DNA of 35,169 nt from Lachnospiraceae bacterium (GTDB lineage Bacteria; Bacillota; Clostridia; Lachnospirales; Lachnospiraceae): assembly GCA_017624115.1 (NCBI GenBank), contig JAGANQ010000004.1, forward strand, positions 1-35,169, read 5' to 3'. Under the pieces are notes generated by a model. It was given only the letters and a program-made list of their open reading frames with translations. It ran no database searches and was not told the origin of the DNA. Position numbers and translations under genes: made by a program. Positions 7,687 to 17,702 of the stretch are shown in pieces; position 1 is the first letter of the stretch; each line of letters begins with the position of its first letter.

Positions 7687-8631
7687 TTACTTCATATCTG
7701 AATGATTTCCCTCAAACAGTGCATTCACAAAATCATCTGCATTAAACTTCTGTAAATCCTCAATTTTTTCACCGATTCCGATATATTTTACCGGCACACC
7801 GTATTCTGCCTGAATTGCAACTGCGATACCGCCCTTGGCAGTCCCATCCAGCTTTGTCAGAATAATTCCCGAGACATCGGCTGCCTCCTTAAACTGCTTT
7901 AACTGAGACAAGGCATTCTGTCCGGTTGTTCCGTCCAGCACAATCAGATTTTCCCGGTATGCCTCCGGGTACTCCCTGCTGATTACCTTATCTATCTTTT
8001 TCAGCTCTTCCATAAGATTCTTCTTATTGTGAAGTCTTCCTGCTGTATCACAGATTAAAACATCGGCATGTCTTGCTTTTGCCGCCGCAATCGCATCATA
8101 GATAACGGCTGCCGGATCAGAGCCCTCCTTCTGTGCCACAATATCTACACCCGCACGGTTTGCCCATTCCGTGAGCTGCTCAATCGCCGCCGCGCGGAAG
8201 GTATCGGCTGCCGCCACAATCACTTTCTTTCCGCTGTCCTTAAGCTGTCCGGCAAGCTTTCCTACCGAAGTTGTCTTTCCCACACCATTGACACCGATTA
8301 CCAGTATAATGGACGTTTTATGCTCAAAGTCATACGCATTTTCTCCCAGGTGCATCTGCTCCTTAATACTGTTAATCAGAAGCTCCTTACAGTCTGCCGG
8401 GTCTGAAATTCTCTGCTCCTTTACCTTTGCTTTCAGATTTTCCATAATTGAGGTCGTCGCATTGATACCGATATCTCCCATAATCAGCGTTTCTTCCAGC
8501 TCATCATAGAAATCATCATCGATTGTTGAAAATCCATGGAATATGGAATCCATACCGGCTACGATATTATCTCTTGTCTTGGAAAGTCCTTCTACCAGTC
8601 TCCCAAAAAATCCTTTTTTACCTTCAGCCAT
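7687..8631 (-). CDS. ftsY: Signal recognition particle receptor FtsY
   Basis: Membrane-associated GTPase that docks the signal recognition particle and ribosome at the SecYEG translocon. About 314 residues: a short basic N-terminus (no long acidic A domain, normal for Firmicutes), then the NG domain with GVNGVGKTTSVGKLAGQL, DTFRAAAIEQL, CDTAGRLHNKKNLMEEL and TKLDGTAKGGIA. I prefer the ATG at 8629-8631, which has AAGGAG about seven bases upstream, over the ATG two codons earlier, which would sit almost against the same site. It follows smc by 25 bases, the conserved rnc-smc-ftsY order. Partner Ffh is encoded further down the same strand. Confidence 0.97.
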   Translation of the reverse strand: MAEGKKGFFGRLVEGLSKTRDNIVAGMDSIFHGFSTIDDDFYDELEETLIMGDIGINATTSIMENLKAKVKEQRISDPADCKELLINSIKEQMHLGENAYDFEHKTSIILVIGVNGVGKTTSVGKLAGQLKDSGKKVIVAAADTFRAAAIEQLTEWANRAGVDIVAQKEGSDPAAVIYDAIAAAKARHADVLICDTAGRLHNKKNLMEELKKIDKVISREYPEAYRENLIVLDGTTGQNALSQLKQFKEAADVSGIILTKLDGTAKGGIAVAIQAEYGVPVKYIGIGEKIEDLQKFNADDFVNALFEGNHSDMK

Positions 8632-8656
8632 TTGCATTCTCCTTCCTTCTTTTTAT

Positions 8657-11600
8657 CTATACTTCCTCTTTTGCAGGCGAATCGTTCAGTTGTGCCTCAA
8701 TCAGGTTAACTGACACCAGCGTAGACACACCCTTCTCCTGCATGGTAATACCATACAGACGGTCTGCCGCCGACATTGTACCACGCCTGTGGGTAATAAC
8801 AATAAACTGGGTATTCTTCGTCAGCTTATGCAAATATTTCGCGAACCTTCCTACATTCGAATCATCGAGTGCTGCCTCAATCTCATCCAGGAGACAGAAT
8901 GGAGATGGTTTCAGGTTCTGAATCGCAAATAGAAGGGCTATTGCCGTCAGTGCCTTTTCTCCGCCGGACAGCTGCATCATATTCTGCAGCTTCTTTCCCG
9001 GCGGCTGGGAAATAATACGAATACCTGCCTCCAGTACATCCTCATCCTCTATTAACTCGAGCGTACCCTTTCCCCCTCCAAACAGCTCCTTAAATACCTT
9101 GTCAAATTCCACACGGATTTCTTCAAATTTCTCCTGAAACTGCATTCTCATGCCTGTATCCAGCTCTTCAATAATCTTCATCAGCGTTTCTTCTGCTGTT
9201 TTTAAATCATTATGCTGTGTACTCAGGAATTCGTAACGCTCTGATACTTCCTTATAATCTTCTATGGCATTGACATTGACTGAGCCCAATGCTTTTATCT
9301 GATTCTTAAGAGAAGCCGTATGCTTTTTCAGCTCACCGATTTCTGCTGTAATCTCTGCTCTCTCCTGCTTCCATGCTGCCGCCTCGCTGGCTGTCATCTC
9401 ATATTCATCCCACATATAATGAATGGATGCATCCAGTGTGTCCGACAGCTTTTCCTTCTGGGAAGCCAGGCGGAAAAGCTCCTTATCCAGAACTGATATC
9501 TGGGCGGACAGCTCCTCGCGCTTTTTAAGACTGTCCTTCTGCGCAGCGGACAGTTCCTCCTTCTCCCTGGTTCTGGTCTGTAAATCAGTCTGCAGCTCCT
9601 CCTGTCTTGCTGCAGCTTTCCGGGCCACAGTCCTCTTATCCTCTATCTCCGCTTTCTTCTGCTCTATATCGGCAAGAGAATTTTCCCGGTTATCTGTCAA
9701 AGCACGTACCTCTGTAAGCAGCTTCTCACATTCTTTCCTGATGCGGGCTGTATTCTCCCTGATAAAGCCCATCTTCTGCTCATAACCCGCATAATTAAGA
9801 CGTACCTTTTCTGTCTGTGCGCTCTGCAGGGCTTCTTTCTTGCGCGCTTCCTCTATCTCCTCTGTCCATTTTGCAACATCAGCCTCCAGTCTTGTGTTTT
9901 CTTCCTCCAAAGCCTGAATCTGCTGCTCCTGCTCTGACATACTTGCTCTGATATCTGACGCCTGATTCTCTATCTCCTTACTCTCGACTGCAGACTCCCT
10001 GTATTCACCAAGCAGGCTTTCCTGCTCCTCCTTCGCATGGCCAAGGCTTACATTTGCCGTATTCTGTAACAGATATTTTTCCTGCAAAAGCTGCTTGAGC
10101 TGCTCCAGCTGTGCCCTGTTCTCCACGTTTTCAGCACGGTTTGTATCTATCTGGGTTTTTGCCTGATTATAGGCTTCCCAAAGCTTTGTCGTTTGTGCTT
10201 CCAGTTCCTCTATCTCTCTTCGTCTTCCGAGAAGGTTGCCGCTGTTTTTGAAAGCACCGCCGGTCAGAGAACCACCGGCATTCAGCAGTTCTCCCTCCAA
10301 AGTAACGATTCTTAAGCTGTAATCGTATTTTCGAGCAAGTGACAATGCGTGGTCAATGTGATCCACAACCAGCACTCTGCCCAGCAGATAATCCGCAACC
10401 TTTCTATATTCCTCATCCACGGAAACCAGCCCATTTGCAAGCCCCAGAACTCCCGGCTCCTTTAATGCCCTGTCATTATGGAACGGATTACGGTTGCTGA
10501 TAGCATTAAGCGGCAGGAAGGTTGCCCTTCCAAACTTATTCTTTTTCAGATACTCAATTAATTCCTTGGCCGTCTGCTCGCTGTCGGTAACAATATTCTG
10601 AATATTGCCACCCAGCGCCGTCTCAATCGCAGTCTCAAATTTCTTCTCTGTCTTAATGATATCCGCCACAACTCCGGCAATCCCCTTTTTGGAGGCTTTC
10701 AGTTCCATAACGTGGCGGATGCTGTTGCCATAGCCGTCATAGCGCTCCGTAAGATTCTTCAGCGCTTCCAGCCTGGACTTCTCTGCATGGAATTTCTGCT
10801 GGTAATCGTTGCGCCTTACCTCCAGCTCAAGATTCGTCTCATGCAGCTTTGAAATTCTCTGTTCCAGCTTTTCTCTCTGTGCTTCCTGCCCTTCAATTTC
10901 CTTCTGAAGTCTCGACAGATTCCCCTCCAGCTCTTCAATTGTCTCATCCTGTGCGGACTGTGTGCTCTTATATTGCAAAAGCTTTCTGGAAAGCTCTGCT
11001 TTTCGTATCTGAATCTGCTCCAGCATCGTCTCATAACGCTGAATGCGTCCCCTGACATTGGACTTTTCGTTCAGCACAGCAATAATTCTGTTTCTTGCAC
11101 GGTCTACTGCCTCTGATTTATCCTGGATTTCTCCACTTACCTGGTGCAAAACCTCCTCAGCTTCAGTAAGCTCCTCCTTCGCTTTGGCAAGAAGCATGCT
11201 CATCGTTTCATTTTCTTTCTTCCACTGCGTTTCTTCCTGCTGCTTTTCCTGCTGTTCCTTCCCAAGAGCTTCTATTCGCTGTCCGAATCCCTCATCCTGA
11301 CTGACTGCATGATGAATCTGTTCCTGTAAAAGCCTGATTTCTCCCTCTAGCTTTTCCTTCTGCATCTGTGTACCGGAAATATCCTCCCGAAGTGAGCTAA
11401 GCTCTGTTTCCTTCGTTTCGAGACTTATCTCCAGCTTTCCATATTCCTCTTTCGCATTTCCTTCGGCAAGTTTTGTCTCCTCAAGCTGTGCAGCCGCATC
11501 ACTTTCTTTTTTCTCAAGCTCAGAAAGCTGCGCTCTCAGCCGATCCGTCTCTGACAGAAACATCGTAATATCATACGTCTTTAGCTCTTCTTTCAGACGC

Positions 11601-12247
11601 AGATATTCTCTTGCGGTCTCTGCCTGTTTCTGTAAGGGACCCACCTGCTTCTCAAGCTCTGATAAAATATCCTCCACACGCACCAGATTCTGACGCTCCG
11701 CCTCCAGTTTCTTCACGGCTTCATTTTTTCTGCGTTTGAACTTTACGATTCCCGCAGCTTCGTCAAACAGCTCTCTTCGCTCCTCCGGCTTGCCGCTCAG
11801 AATCTTGTCAATCTGCCCCTGTCCGATAATCGAATAGCCTTCCTTGCCGATACCGGTATCATAAAAAAGCTCGTTGACATCCTTAAGACGGCATGGTGAA
11901 CCGTTCAGCAGATATTCACTCTCTCCTGAACGATATACACGTCTGGCTACTGTCACCTCATCATAATCAATCGCAAGCTGATGGTCTGCATTATCAATCG
12001 TCAGTGCAACATAAGCAAAGCCCTGTGGCTTTCTGTTCTCTGTTCCGGAAAAAATAATATCCTCCATCTTCGAACCACGCAGCTGTTTTGCACTCTGTTC
12101 ACCCAGCACCCAGCGCACGGCATCGGCTACATTACTTTTTCCGCTTCCATTAGGTCCTACGGTTCCGGTAATTCCGTTATGAAATTCAAATAAAATCTTG
12201 TTGGCAAAGGACTTAAAGCCCTGTACTTCAATGCTTTTCAGGTACAT
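8657..12247 (-). CDS. smc: Chromosome segregation protein SMC
   Basis: ATPase that, with ScpA and ScpB, extrudes and condenses DNA for segregation. 1196 residues, typical. N-terminal head: Walker A GPNGSGKS at 31-38 and the Q-loop near IIGQGQID. First coiled coil about 170-505. Hinge about 515-670, including KKGIAGVVADII and GGSLTGGAFKNSG. Second coiled coil follows. C-terminal head: signature LSGGEKALTAIALL near 1091 and Walker B CLLDEIEAALDD near 1115-1127, then the ITHRRGTM switch histidine. No frameshift. Its first 20 bases overlap the rnc 3' end. scpA and scpB are not in this window. Confidence 0.98.
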   Translation of the reverse strand: MYLKSIEVQGFKSFANKILFEFHNGITGTVGPNGSGKSNVADAVRWVLGEQSAKQLRGSKMEDIIFSGTENRKPQGFAYVALTIDNADHQLAIDYDEVTVARRVYRSGESEYLLNGSPCRLKDVNELFYDTGIGKEGYSIIGQGQIDKILSGKPEERRELFDEAAGIVKFKRRKNEAVKKLEAERQNLVRVEDILSELEKQVGPLQKQAETAREYLRLKEELKTYDITMFLSETDRLRAQLSELEKKESDAAAQLEETKLAEGNAKEEYGKLEISLETKETELSSLREDISGTQMQKEKLEGEIRLLQEQIHHAVSQDEGFGQRIEALGKEQQEKQQEETQWKKENETMSMLLAKAKEELTEAEEVLHQVSGEIQDKSEAVDRARNRIIAVLNEKSNVRGRIQRYETMLEQIQIRKAELSRKLLQYKSTQSAQDETIEELEGNLSRLQKEIEGQEAQREKLEQRISKLHETNLELEVRRNDYQQKFHAEKSRLEALKNLTERYDGYGNSIRHVMELKASKKGIAGVVADIIKTEKKFETAIETALGGNIQNIVTDSEQTAKELIEYLKKNKFGRATFLPLNAISNRNPFHNDRALKEPGVLGLANGLVSVDEEYRKVADYLLGRVLVVDHIDHALSLARKYDYSLRIVTLEGELLNAGGSLTGGAFKNSGNLLGRRREIEELEAQTTKLWEAYNQAKTQIDTNRAENVENRAQLEQLKQLLQEKYLLQNTANVSLGHAKEEQESLLGEYRESAVESKEIENQASDIRASMSEQEQQIQALEEENTRLEADVAKWTEEIEEARKKEALQSAQTEKVRLNYAGYEQKMGFIRENTARIRKECEKLLTEVRALTDNRENSLADIEQKKAEIEDKRTVARKAAARQEELQTDLQTRTREKEELSAAQKDSLKKREELSAQISVLDKELFRLASQKEKLSDTLDASIHYMWDEYEMTASEAAAWKQERAEITAEIGELKKHTASLKNQIKALGSVNVNAIEDYKEVSERYEFLSTQHNDLKTAEETLMKIIEELDTGMRMQFQEKFEEIRVEFDKVFKELFGGGKGTLELIEDEDVLEAGIRIISQPPGKKLQNMMQLSGGEKALTAIALLFAIQNLKPSPFCLLDEIEAALDDSNVGRFAKYLHKLTKNTQFIVITHRRGTMSAADRLYGITMQEKGVSTLVSVNLIEAQLNDSPAKEEV

Positions 12248-12941
12248 TTTCCTTATTCTCCTGTCTCAGATACAGGATGCCCTGATAGGCCGCCTCCTGC
12301 TCAGCTGCTTTCTTGGTTCTTCCGCTTCCCCTGCCAAGTATTACCCTGCCAAGCACTACCTGCACCTCGTAATTCTTATTATGATCTGGTCCTTCTTCCT
12401 TCAGAAGCTCATAGGAAAGTGTCTCTGCATACTGTCCCTGCACCATCTCCTGTAAAATAGTCTTGCTATCAAAAAAGAGCTGCTTGTTTTCCATATCATT
12501 CAGAATAAAACGAATGACAAACTCTTTTGCATTAGCAAACCCACCATCCAGGTAAATTGCACCTATCAGTGCTTCCATGGCATCTGACACAACCGATGGC
12601 CGTTCTCTTCCTCCTGTCATTTCCTCGCCCTTGCCTAAAAGCAGGTAAGAGCCAAGCTCTATCTCTCTTGTGCAGAACGCAAGCGTCGGCTCACATACCA
12701 GGCTGGCACGCAGTCTGGTAAGCTCTCCCTCCGGCTTCTGCGGATAGGTATGGTATAAAAACTCGCTGGAAGACAGCTCTAATACCGCATCTCCCAGAAA
12801 TTCCAGTCTCTCATTGTTACTGCTTCTGTCCAGATGATGTTCATTGGAATAAGAGCTATGCATCATCGCATGCTTCAAAAGCTCCTTATCCTTAAAACAA
12901 TATCCGATTCTCTGTTCTAATTCTTCTAACCGTCTCTTCAT
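12228..12941 (-). CDS. rnc: Ribonuclease III
   Basis: Endonuclease cleaving double-stranded RNA, including rRNA precursors. 237 residues. The catalytic domain has the signature ERLEFLGDAVLEL at 44-56, with likely metal ligands E47, D51, D120 and E123 (VVSDAMEALIGA). The C-terminal double-stranded RNA-binding domain covers about 160-228 and ends GRGSGRTKKAAEQEAA. It overlaps the smc start by 20 bases. A GC-rich hairpin separates it from acpP upstream. Too little space remains for a clear promoter of its own, so read-through from acpP or processing is likely. Confidence 0.97.
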   Translation of the reverse strand: MKRRLEELEQRIGYCFKDKELLKHAMMHSSYSNEHHLDRSSNNERLEFLGDAVLELSSSEFLYHTYPQKPEGELTRLRASLVCEPTLAFCTREIELGSYLLLGKGEEMTGGRERPSVVSDAMEALIGAIYLDGGFANAKEFVIRFILNDMENKQLFFDSKTILQEMVQGQYAETLSYELLKEEGPDHNKNYEVQVVLGRVILGRGSGRTKKAAEQEAAYQGILYLRQENKENVPEKH

Positions 12942-12954
12942 AAATATGTGAAAA

Positions 12955-12979
12955 GCCCAGCGCCTTGTAGCCGCTGGGC
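12955..12979 (-). terminator. Hairpin between acpP and rnc
   Basis: Minus strand: GCCCAGCG (12972-12979) pairs with CGCTGGGC (12955-12962), eight GC-rich pairs, nine-base loop, followed by TTTTCACATATTT. The U-run is short, so this is probably a partial terminator giving more acpP than rnc-smc mRNA. Confidence 0.7.
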
Positions 12980-12992
12980 ACGCCTTTCTGTA

Positions 12993-13223
12993 TTAGTTCA
13001 TCGCATTCTTAATCTGCTCTACTGCATCCCCAACAGATACAATCTTCTCTGCGTCCTCACTTTCAATCTCTATATCAAATTCTTCCTCAATTCCCATAAT
13101 AATCTGGAACACATCCAATGAATCTGCTCCAAGGTCATCTACGAAAGTTGTCTCCATTGTAATCTCGTCCTCTTCTACGTTTAACACCTCTGCAATGATT
13201 TTCTGTAACTTTTCGAATTCCAT
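12993..13223 (-). CDS. acpP: Acyl carrier protein
   Basis: Carrier of growing acyl chains in type II fatty acid synthesis. The serine of the GADSLD motif takes the 4'-phosphopantetheine arm. 76 residues from [14 protein letters not shown], highly acidic, ending IKNAMN. I choose the ATG at 13221-13223, eight bases after AGGA, over the in-frame ATG three codons earlier, which would touch the same AAAGG and has no usable site. It lies 15 bases after plsX; both act on acyl chains entering phospholipid synthesis. Confidence 0.97.
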   Translation of the reverse strand: MEFEKLQKIIAEVLNVEEDEITMETTFVDDLGADSLDVFQIIMGIEEEFDIEIESEDAEKIVSVGDAVEQIKNAMN

Positions 13224-13238
13224 ACCTCTCATCCTTTC

Positions 13239-14249
13239 TTAATCTTCTACTACAATATTCTGTTTTATTTTTTCATTTATCTGCTGTTCCTTGAAGGTAA
13301 CACACTGGATAATTGAATTTTTAACTTCATTTGCCTTTGAGTTTCCGTGCGTCTTCACCACCAGGCCATTAAGTCCTAGCAGCGGTGCTCCACCATACTC
13401 ACTTGCATCAAAGCTCTTAAGTGTTTTCTTAACCGCAGGCTGAACCAGTACTGCACCTATTTTAGATACCAGCGTACTCATCAGTCCCTTTTTCAGCATG
13501 CGTTTGAAAGTAGAACCAACACCTTCATACAGCTTGAGAATGACATTTCCGACAAACGCTTCACAGACAATAACATCTGCATAGCCTGACGGAATCTCTC
13601 TTGCCTCAATGCTTCCAATGAAATTGATATCCGGACAGTTTTTAAGCAACGGAAATGTTTCCTTTACCAGTGCATTGCCTTTCTCTTCCTCAGCTCCGAT
13701 ATTTACTATCGCTACACGTGGATTCCTGATACCTACTACATTCTCCATATAGATAGAACCCATTTTCGCAAACTGAACCAGATGAGAAGGTCTGGCGTCT
13801 ACATTTGCCCCGCAGTCAATCAGAAGCGATACTCCTTTTTCCGTAGGAATCAGCGGAGCCAACGGTGGTCTCTCAACACCTTTTATCCTGCCTACCAGAA
13901 GCTGTCCGCCTACGAGAACCGCACCCGAGCTTCCGGCTGACACAAACGCATCTGCCTCTCCGTTCTTCACCATATTCATCGCTACGACAATGGAGGAGTC
14001 CTTCTTCTTTCGTATCGCCATGACCGGCGGCTCTTCTGTCGCAATCACTTCACTGGCATGCACCACACGAATCTGCTCCTGTGGATATGTGTACCTGGCA
14101 AGCTCTTCCTTTACCTTGTCCTCAATTCCTACCAGAATAACCTCGATGTCATTTCTGGTCTGAACAGCCTCGACAGCACCTTTCACTATCTCTACCGGTG
14201 CATTGTCGCCGCCCATAGCATCCAGTGCTACTCTCACCTTATCTGACAT
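13239..14249 (-). CDS. plsX: Phosphate acyltransferase PlsX
   Basis: Peripheral membrane enzyme that converts acyl-ACP to acyl-phosphate, the donor for PlsY in phospholipid synthesis. 336 residues, usual length, with the N-terminal VALDAMGGDNAP signature, the SAGSSGAVLVGG segment and the C-terminal EYGGAPLLGLNG motif. Ribosome binding site GGAGG is strong. It is separated from rpmF by an intrinsic terminator and has a separate promoter with an approximately 130-base leader, so lipid synthesis is uncoupled from rpmF transcription here. No clear FapR-type operator was recognised. Confidence 0.97.
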   Translation of the reverse strand: MSDKVRVALDAMGGDNAPVEIVKGAVEAVQTRNDIEVILVGIEDKVKEELARYTYPQEQIRVVHASEVIATEEPPVMAIRKKKDSSIVVAMNMVKNGEADAFVSAGSSGAVLVGGQLLVGRIKGVERPPLAPLIPTEKGVSLLIDCGANVDARPSHLVQFAKMGSIYMENVVGIRNPRVAIVNIGAEEEKGNALVKETFPLLKNCPDINFIGSIEAREIPSGYADVIVCEAFVGNVILKLYEGVGSTFKRMLKKGLMSTLVSKIGAVLVQPAVKKTLKSFDASEYGGAPLLGLNGLVVKTHGNSKANEVKNSIIQCVTFKEQQINEKIKQNIVVED

Positions 14250-14387
14250 ATTTCCTCCATCCTGCTATCTTACACAGCATTCTTCTTACATCCTCCAGAG
14301 CACAACAAACCTTACCCGCAACGAATTAAAGCTCGCTGTGAACTTTAGTTTAATGTACCCTGGTGTCTGCTTTCGTATCTATATCAT

Positions 14388-14416
14388 ACTATACTAAAAC
14401 AGAATTGCTGTGTCAA
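14388..14416 (-). promoter_or_regulatory. Promoter of plsX-acpP
   Basis: Minus strand: -35 TTGACA (14411-14416), 17-base spacer, -10 TATAGT (14388-14393); start near 14381. The untranslated leader (about 14250-14381) contains a weak imperfect hairpin with AAAG and CTTT arms near 14327-14351 and no recognised riboswitch. Confidence 0.85.
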
Positions 14417-14428
14417 CAAAATTTAGAA

Positions 14429-14467
14429 GAAAAAAAATCAGAGGTTCAGTTTCCCAAACCTCTGATT
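14429..14467 (-). terminator. Intrinsic terminator of yceD-rpmF
   Basis: Minus strand: AATCAGAGGTT (14457-14467) pairs perfectly with AACCTCTGATT (14436-14446) across a 10-base loop, followed by seven or more T. Classic strong terminator 14 bases after the rpmF stop. Confidence 0.95.
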
Positions 14468-14480
14468 CTTTACATCTTCA

Positions 14481-14660
14481 TTATTCTGCTGCAACGATTT
14501 CACGCTTATTGTAAGCACCGCATGCCTTACATACTCTATGTGGCATCATCAGCTCGCCGCACTTGCTGCACTTTACTAAGTTAGGAGCAGTCATTTTCCA
14601 GTTTGCTCTACGGCTGTCTCTTCTTGCTTTAGAAGATTTATTCTTTGGACAGATAGACAT
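14481..14660 (-). CDS. rpmF: Ribosomal protein L32
   Basis: Large-subunit ribosomal protein L32, 59 residues: MSICPKNKSSKARRDSRRAN at the start and NKREIVAAE at the end. It has a zinc ribbon with C31-x2-C34 (CSKCG) and C44-x2-C47 (CKACG), so this is the zinc-containing form. Start ATG 14658-14660 has AAGGAGG close upstream. It follows yceD by 40 bases, the standard yceD-rpmF pair, and ends before a strong terminator. Confidence 0.97.
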   Translation of the reverse strand: MSICPKNKSSKARRDSRRANWKMTAPNLVKCSKCGELMMPHRVCKACGAYNKREIVAAE

Positions 14661-14700
14661 GGTTTACACCTCCTTGTTACACAAATAATCTGATAACAAA

Positions 14701-15225
14701 CTACTTGTTTGAATTCTTAAATACATCAAGTATCTTTGCCATTCGTGGATCTAACGACCTGGTATCACAGTCACAAGTCCCATGATTGAGATTTGTCCCA
14801 CATCTATTACAAATTCCTTTGCAGTCTTCACTGCACAGAATCTTCATAGGTAAGTTTAATAAAATCTCACCGTAGACAAAACTGTCCACATCTAAGTTGC
14901 TTCCACTGATAAAATTCATTTCGTCAAGAGCTTCTATCCTCTGTGCCTCTGTTTCATTCATATTGAATTCCCTTTCGGCCTCAATATGAAAATCCTTCCG
15001 CACATCCTCCAGACAACGGTCACACGGTATAATAAGCGCAAGCTCTATTACCGCTTTCATTGAAATCTTCTTCTCTCCAAGATTAACAAATTCAAAATAA
15101 ATCGGCTTCTTGTCAAAAATAGGATATTCTCCTGCTGCTGTCTGAAACGTCTCAGGCTCATACACAGCTTCCACCTGCATGACTTTTCCTTCGCTGGATA
15201 TAACTTCTGATAAATTAATCTGCAT
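14701..15225 (-). CDS. yceD: DUF177 / YceD family protein
   Basis: Conserved protein nearly always encoded just before rpmF; in plants and bacteria the family has been tied to 23S rRNA accumulation. About 174 residues from MQINLSEVISSEGK. The segment CDRCLEDVRKDFHIEAEREF is the DUF177 core. A C-terminal cysteine cluster, CSEDCKGICNRCGTNLN then CDC, looks metal-binding. The frame stays open further upstream, but only the ATG at 15223-15225 has a good site (GGAG, six bases away). A perfect consensus promoter lies about 40 bases upstream. Confidence 0.92.
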   Translation of the reverse strand: MQINLSEVISSEGKVMQVEAVYEPETFQTAAGEYPIFDKKPIYFEFVNLGEKKISMKAVIELALIIPCDRCLEDVRKDFHIEAEREFNMNETEAQRIEALDEMNFISGSNLDVDSFVYGEILLNLPMKILCSEDCKGICNRCGTNLNHGTCDCDTRSLDPRMAKILDVFKNSNK

Positions 15226-15262
15226 AATGTTCTCCAAAGACGACATTTCGCACACTCGTATT

Positions 15263-15291
15263 ATTATACATACAAGATATTGATTTGTCAA
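15263..15291 (-). promoter_or_regulatory. Promoter of yceD-rpmF
   Basis: Minus strand: TTGACA (15286-15291), 17-base spacer, TATAAT (15263-15268). Both hexamers match the sigma-A consensus exactly, as expected for a highly expressed ribosomal protein gene. Confidence 0.93.
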
Positions 15292-15300
15292 TAGTTTTTT

Positions 15301-15336
15301 TCTGTCTTGTCAAGTAATTTTTGTTTACAAGACAGA
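15301..15336. terminator. Inverted repeat after ackA
   Basis: TCTGTCTTGT (15301-15310) and ACAAGACAGA (15327-15336) form a 10-bp stem with a 16-base loop, four bases past the ackA stop. In the ackA direction it is followed by seven A and not T, so it is not a textbook intrinsic terminator; it may protect the mRNA end or be factor-assisted. Confidence 0.5.
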
Positions 15337-15340
15337 GTTA

Positions 15341-16534
15341 CTATTTTACTAACGCCAGAGTCTCTCTTGCAATCGCAAGCTCTTCATTTGTCGGTATTAC
15401 AAGAACCTTTACCTTGGAATCCGGAGTAGAAATAGCGATTTCCTTTCCTCTCTGTCCGTTTGCCTCAGCATCCAGTTCAATACCAAGATAGCCTAACTGC
15501 TTGCAGATATCTCTGCGCACCAGACCATCGTTTTCACCTACGCCTGCGGTAAATACAATAGCATCTACGCCGTTCATGGCTGCCACATAAGCACCGATAT
15601 ATTTCACAACACGGTATACAAATACATTACGTGCTGTAGCTGCGTACTCATTGCCTTCCTTCTCTGCGTTCTCCAGATCACGGAAGTCGCTGGACAAGCC
15701 CTTGGAAATACCGAATACACCGGATTTCTTATTTAATACGTTCATCACGCCTGCGATGTCCAGATTTTCCTTCTTAGCGATGAACTCCATGATAGCCGGG
15801 TCGATATCACCGGAACGTGTACCCATTACAAGGCCCTCAAGCGGAGTGAGACCCATGGAAGTATCGACACACTTGCCGTTCATAACTGCGGAAAGACTGG
15901 ATCCATTGCCCAGATGGCATACGATAATCTTCATATCCTCATAGTTTCTTCCCAGAAACTCAGCTGTTCTCTTGGATACATAGCTGTGGCTTGTACCATG
16001 GAAGCCGTATCTTCTTACCTTGTACTTCTCATAGTACTCATATGGAAGACCATACAGATAAGCCTCCTTAGGCATAGTCTGATGAAAAGCTGTATCAAAC
16101 ACGCCTACCATAGGGGTATTTGGCATCAGTTCCTTACATGCGGCAATACCAATTAAGTTAGCCGGATTGTGAAGAGGTGCAAGGTCATTACACTCTTCGA
16201 TTGCCTTTAATACCTCATCTGTCAGCACTACGGAAGAAGCAAATTTCTCACCGCCGTGTACAACACGGTGTCCAACAGCACCTACCTCGTCAAGGCTCTT
16301 AATGACACCTGTCTTCTCATTCATCAATGCATCCAAAACCATCTGAATAGCCTGCTTATGGCTTGGCATAGCAGCTTCTGTAATTTCCTTTTCGCCGCCT
16401 GCCGGCTGATATACTAATCTTCCATCAATGCCGATACGCTCGCAAAGACCTTTTGCTAATACATCCTCTGTATCAGAATTAATTAACTGGAACTTTAAAG
16501 AAGAGCTTCCGCAGTTGATAACTAAAATATTCAT
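15341..16534 (-). CDS. ackA: Acetate kinase
   Basis: Interconverts acetyl phosphate + ADP and acetate + ATP in the cytoplasm; main ATP-yielding step of acetate fermentation. 397 residues, family-typical. Motifs: [11 protein letters not shown] at the N-terminus (N7 near the active site), [41 protein letters not shown] and FTAGVGEND. It lies 44 bases after pta, the normal pta-ackA pair, and is transcribed from the pta promoter. Confidence 0.98.
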   Translation of the reverse strand: MNILVINCGSSSLKFQLINSDTEDVLAKGLCERIGIDGRLVYQPAGGEKEITEAAMPSHKQAIQMVLDALMNEKTGVIKSLDEVGAVGHRVVHGGEKFASSVVLTDEVLKAIEECNDLAPLHNPANLIGIAACKELMPNTPMVGVFDTAFHQTMPKEAYLYGLPYEYYEKYKVRRYGFHGTSHSYVSKRTAEFLGRNYEDMKIIVCHLGNGSSLSAVMNGKCVDTSMGLTPLEGLVMGTRSGDIDPAIMEFIAKKENLDIAGVMNVLNKKSGVFGISKGLSSDFRDLENAEKEGNEYAATARNVFVYRVVKYIGAYVAAMNGVDAIVFTAGVGENDGLVRRDICKQLGYLGIELDAEANGQRGKEIAISTPDSKVKVLVIPTNEELAIARETLALVK

Positions 16535-16578
16535 TGTTCTAATCTCCTTTATCTTTTTATCATCAATCCCTGTTTGTT

Positions 16579-17574
16579 TTATTCTGCCTGTGCCTGTACT
16601 GCTGTGATGGCAACTACGCCTACGATATCCTCAGCGCTGCAGCCTCTGGATAAATCATTAACCGGCTTTGCGATACCCTGTGTAACTGGTCCATAGGCCT
16701 CTGCCTTAGCCAGTCTCTGTACTAACTTGTAGCCAATATTTCCTGCATCGAGATCCGGGAATACAAGTACGTTTGCCTTGCCTGCCACGGAACTGCCCGG
16801 AGCCTTAGAAGAGCCAACGCTTGGCACGATAGCAGCATCCAGCTGTAATTCTCCATCTACCTTCAAATCCGGGTATGCTTCCTTAGCAAGCTTTGTTGCT
16901 TCAACAACCTTGTCCACATCTGCATGCTTTGCACTTCCCATAGTGGAGTGAGATAACATGGCAACGATTGGCTCCTTCTCTACTAACAGCTCGAAGGACT
17001 CTGCAGAAGACTTGGCAATAGCAGCCAGTTCCTCAGATGTCGGATTCTGGTTCAGACCGGAATCTGCAAATACGAAGGTACCATTTGCACCATACTCACA
17101 ATCCGGAACTACCATTAAGAAGAAAGCGGATACCAGCTTTGTGCCCGGCTTTGTCTTAATAATCTGTAAGCATGGTCTTAAGGTATCTGCGGTAGAATGA
17201 CATGCGCCGGAAACCATACCGTCAGCATCACCGTTCTTAATCATCAAACATCCATAATAAGCATAATCTTTTAACATAGTAGCTCTTGCCTGCTCAGGAG
17301 TCATTCCCTTCGCTTTACGAAGCTCTACAAATAAGTTCACATATTCCTCAGTCTTCTCATATGTATTAGGGTCGATAATCGTAGCACCGGAAATGTCAAG
17401 ACCTTCACTATTCTTAGCTACTTCCTCAGGTGTACCGATAATAATCAGGTTTGCAATATCCTCCTTCAGAATGGCAGCAGCAGCCTCAAAGGTTCTCCTA
17501 TCCATTGACTCCGGTAAAATGATTGTTTTCTTGTCTGCTTTAGCTCTTGCTTTGATTGTGTCAATAAATCCCAT
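16579..17574 (-). CDS. pta: Phosphate acetyltransferase
   Basis: Converts acetyl-CoA + phosphate to acetyl phosphate + CoA. 331 residues: only the PTA catalytic domain, without the DRTGG and CobQ-like regions of long enterobacterial Pta. Motifs: [21 protein letters not shown] at the start, [39 protein letters not shown] and [18 protein letters not shown]. Ribosome binding site GAAAGGAG is well placed. The leader (about 17575-17648) holds a small hairpin, TGTCTG/CAGACA at 17621-17636, of unknown role. Confidence 0.97.
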   Translation of the reverse strand: MGFIDTIKARAKADKKTIILPESMDRRTFEAAAAILKEDIANLIIIGTPEEVAKNSEGLDISGATIIDPNTYEKTEEYVNLFVELRKAKGMTPEQARATMLKDYAYYGCLMIKNGDADGMVSGACHSTADTLRPCLQIIKTKPGTKLVSAFFLMVVPDCEYGANGTFVFADSGLNQNPTSEELAAIAKSSAESFELLVEKEPIVAMLSHSTMGSAKHADVDKVVEATKLAKEAYPDLKVDGELQLDAAIVPSVGSSKAPGSSVAGKANVLVFPDLDAGNIGYKLVQRLAKAEAYGPVTQGIAKPVNDLSRGCSAEDIVGVVAITAVQAQAE

Positions 17575-17654
17575 GATTCTATGACTCCTTTCTTAATCCG
17601 TTGTTATCCTTAGTATGCCCTGTCTGGAAACAGACAAAACACACTCCTGTTATA

Positions 17655-17683
17655 ATTATAGCGCGAAAATTTATTGTATACAA
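17655..17683 (-). promoter_or_regulatory. Promoter of pta-ackA
   Basis: Minus strand: -35 TTGTAT (17678-17683), 17-base spacer, -10 TATAAT (17655-17660). Predicted start near 17648. Confidence 0.8.
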
Positions 17684-17702
17684 GGGCATTTTTGTCATTT
17701 CA

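Noticed and set aside
14250..14381. Riboswitch or FapR operator in the plsX leader
   Set aside because: No recognised conserved core; only a weak hairpin with a mismatch. The known FapR consensus was not found by eye.
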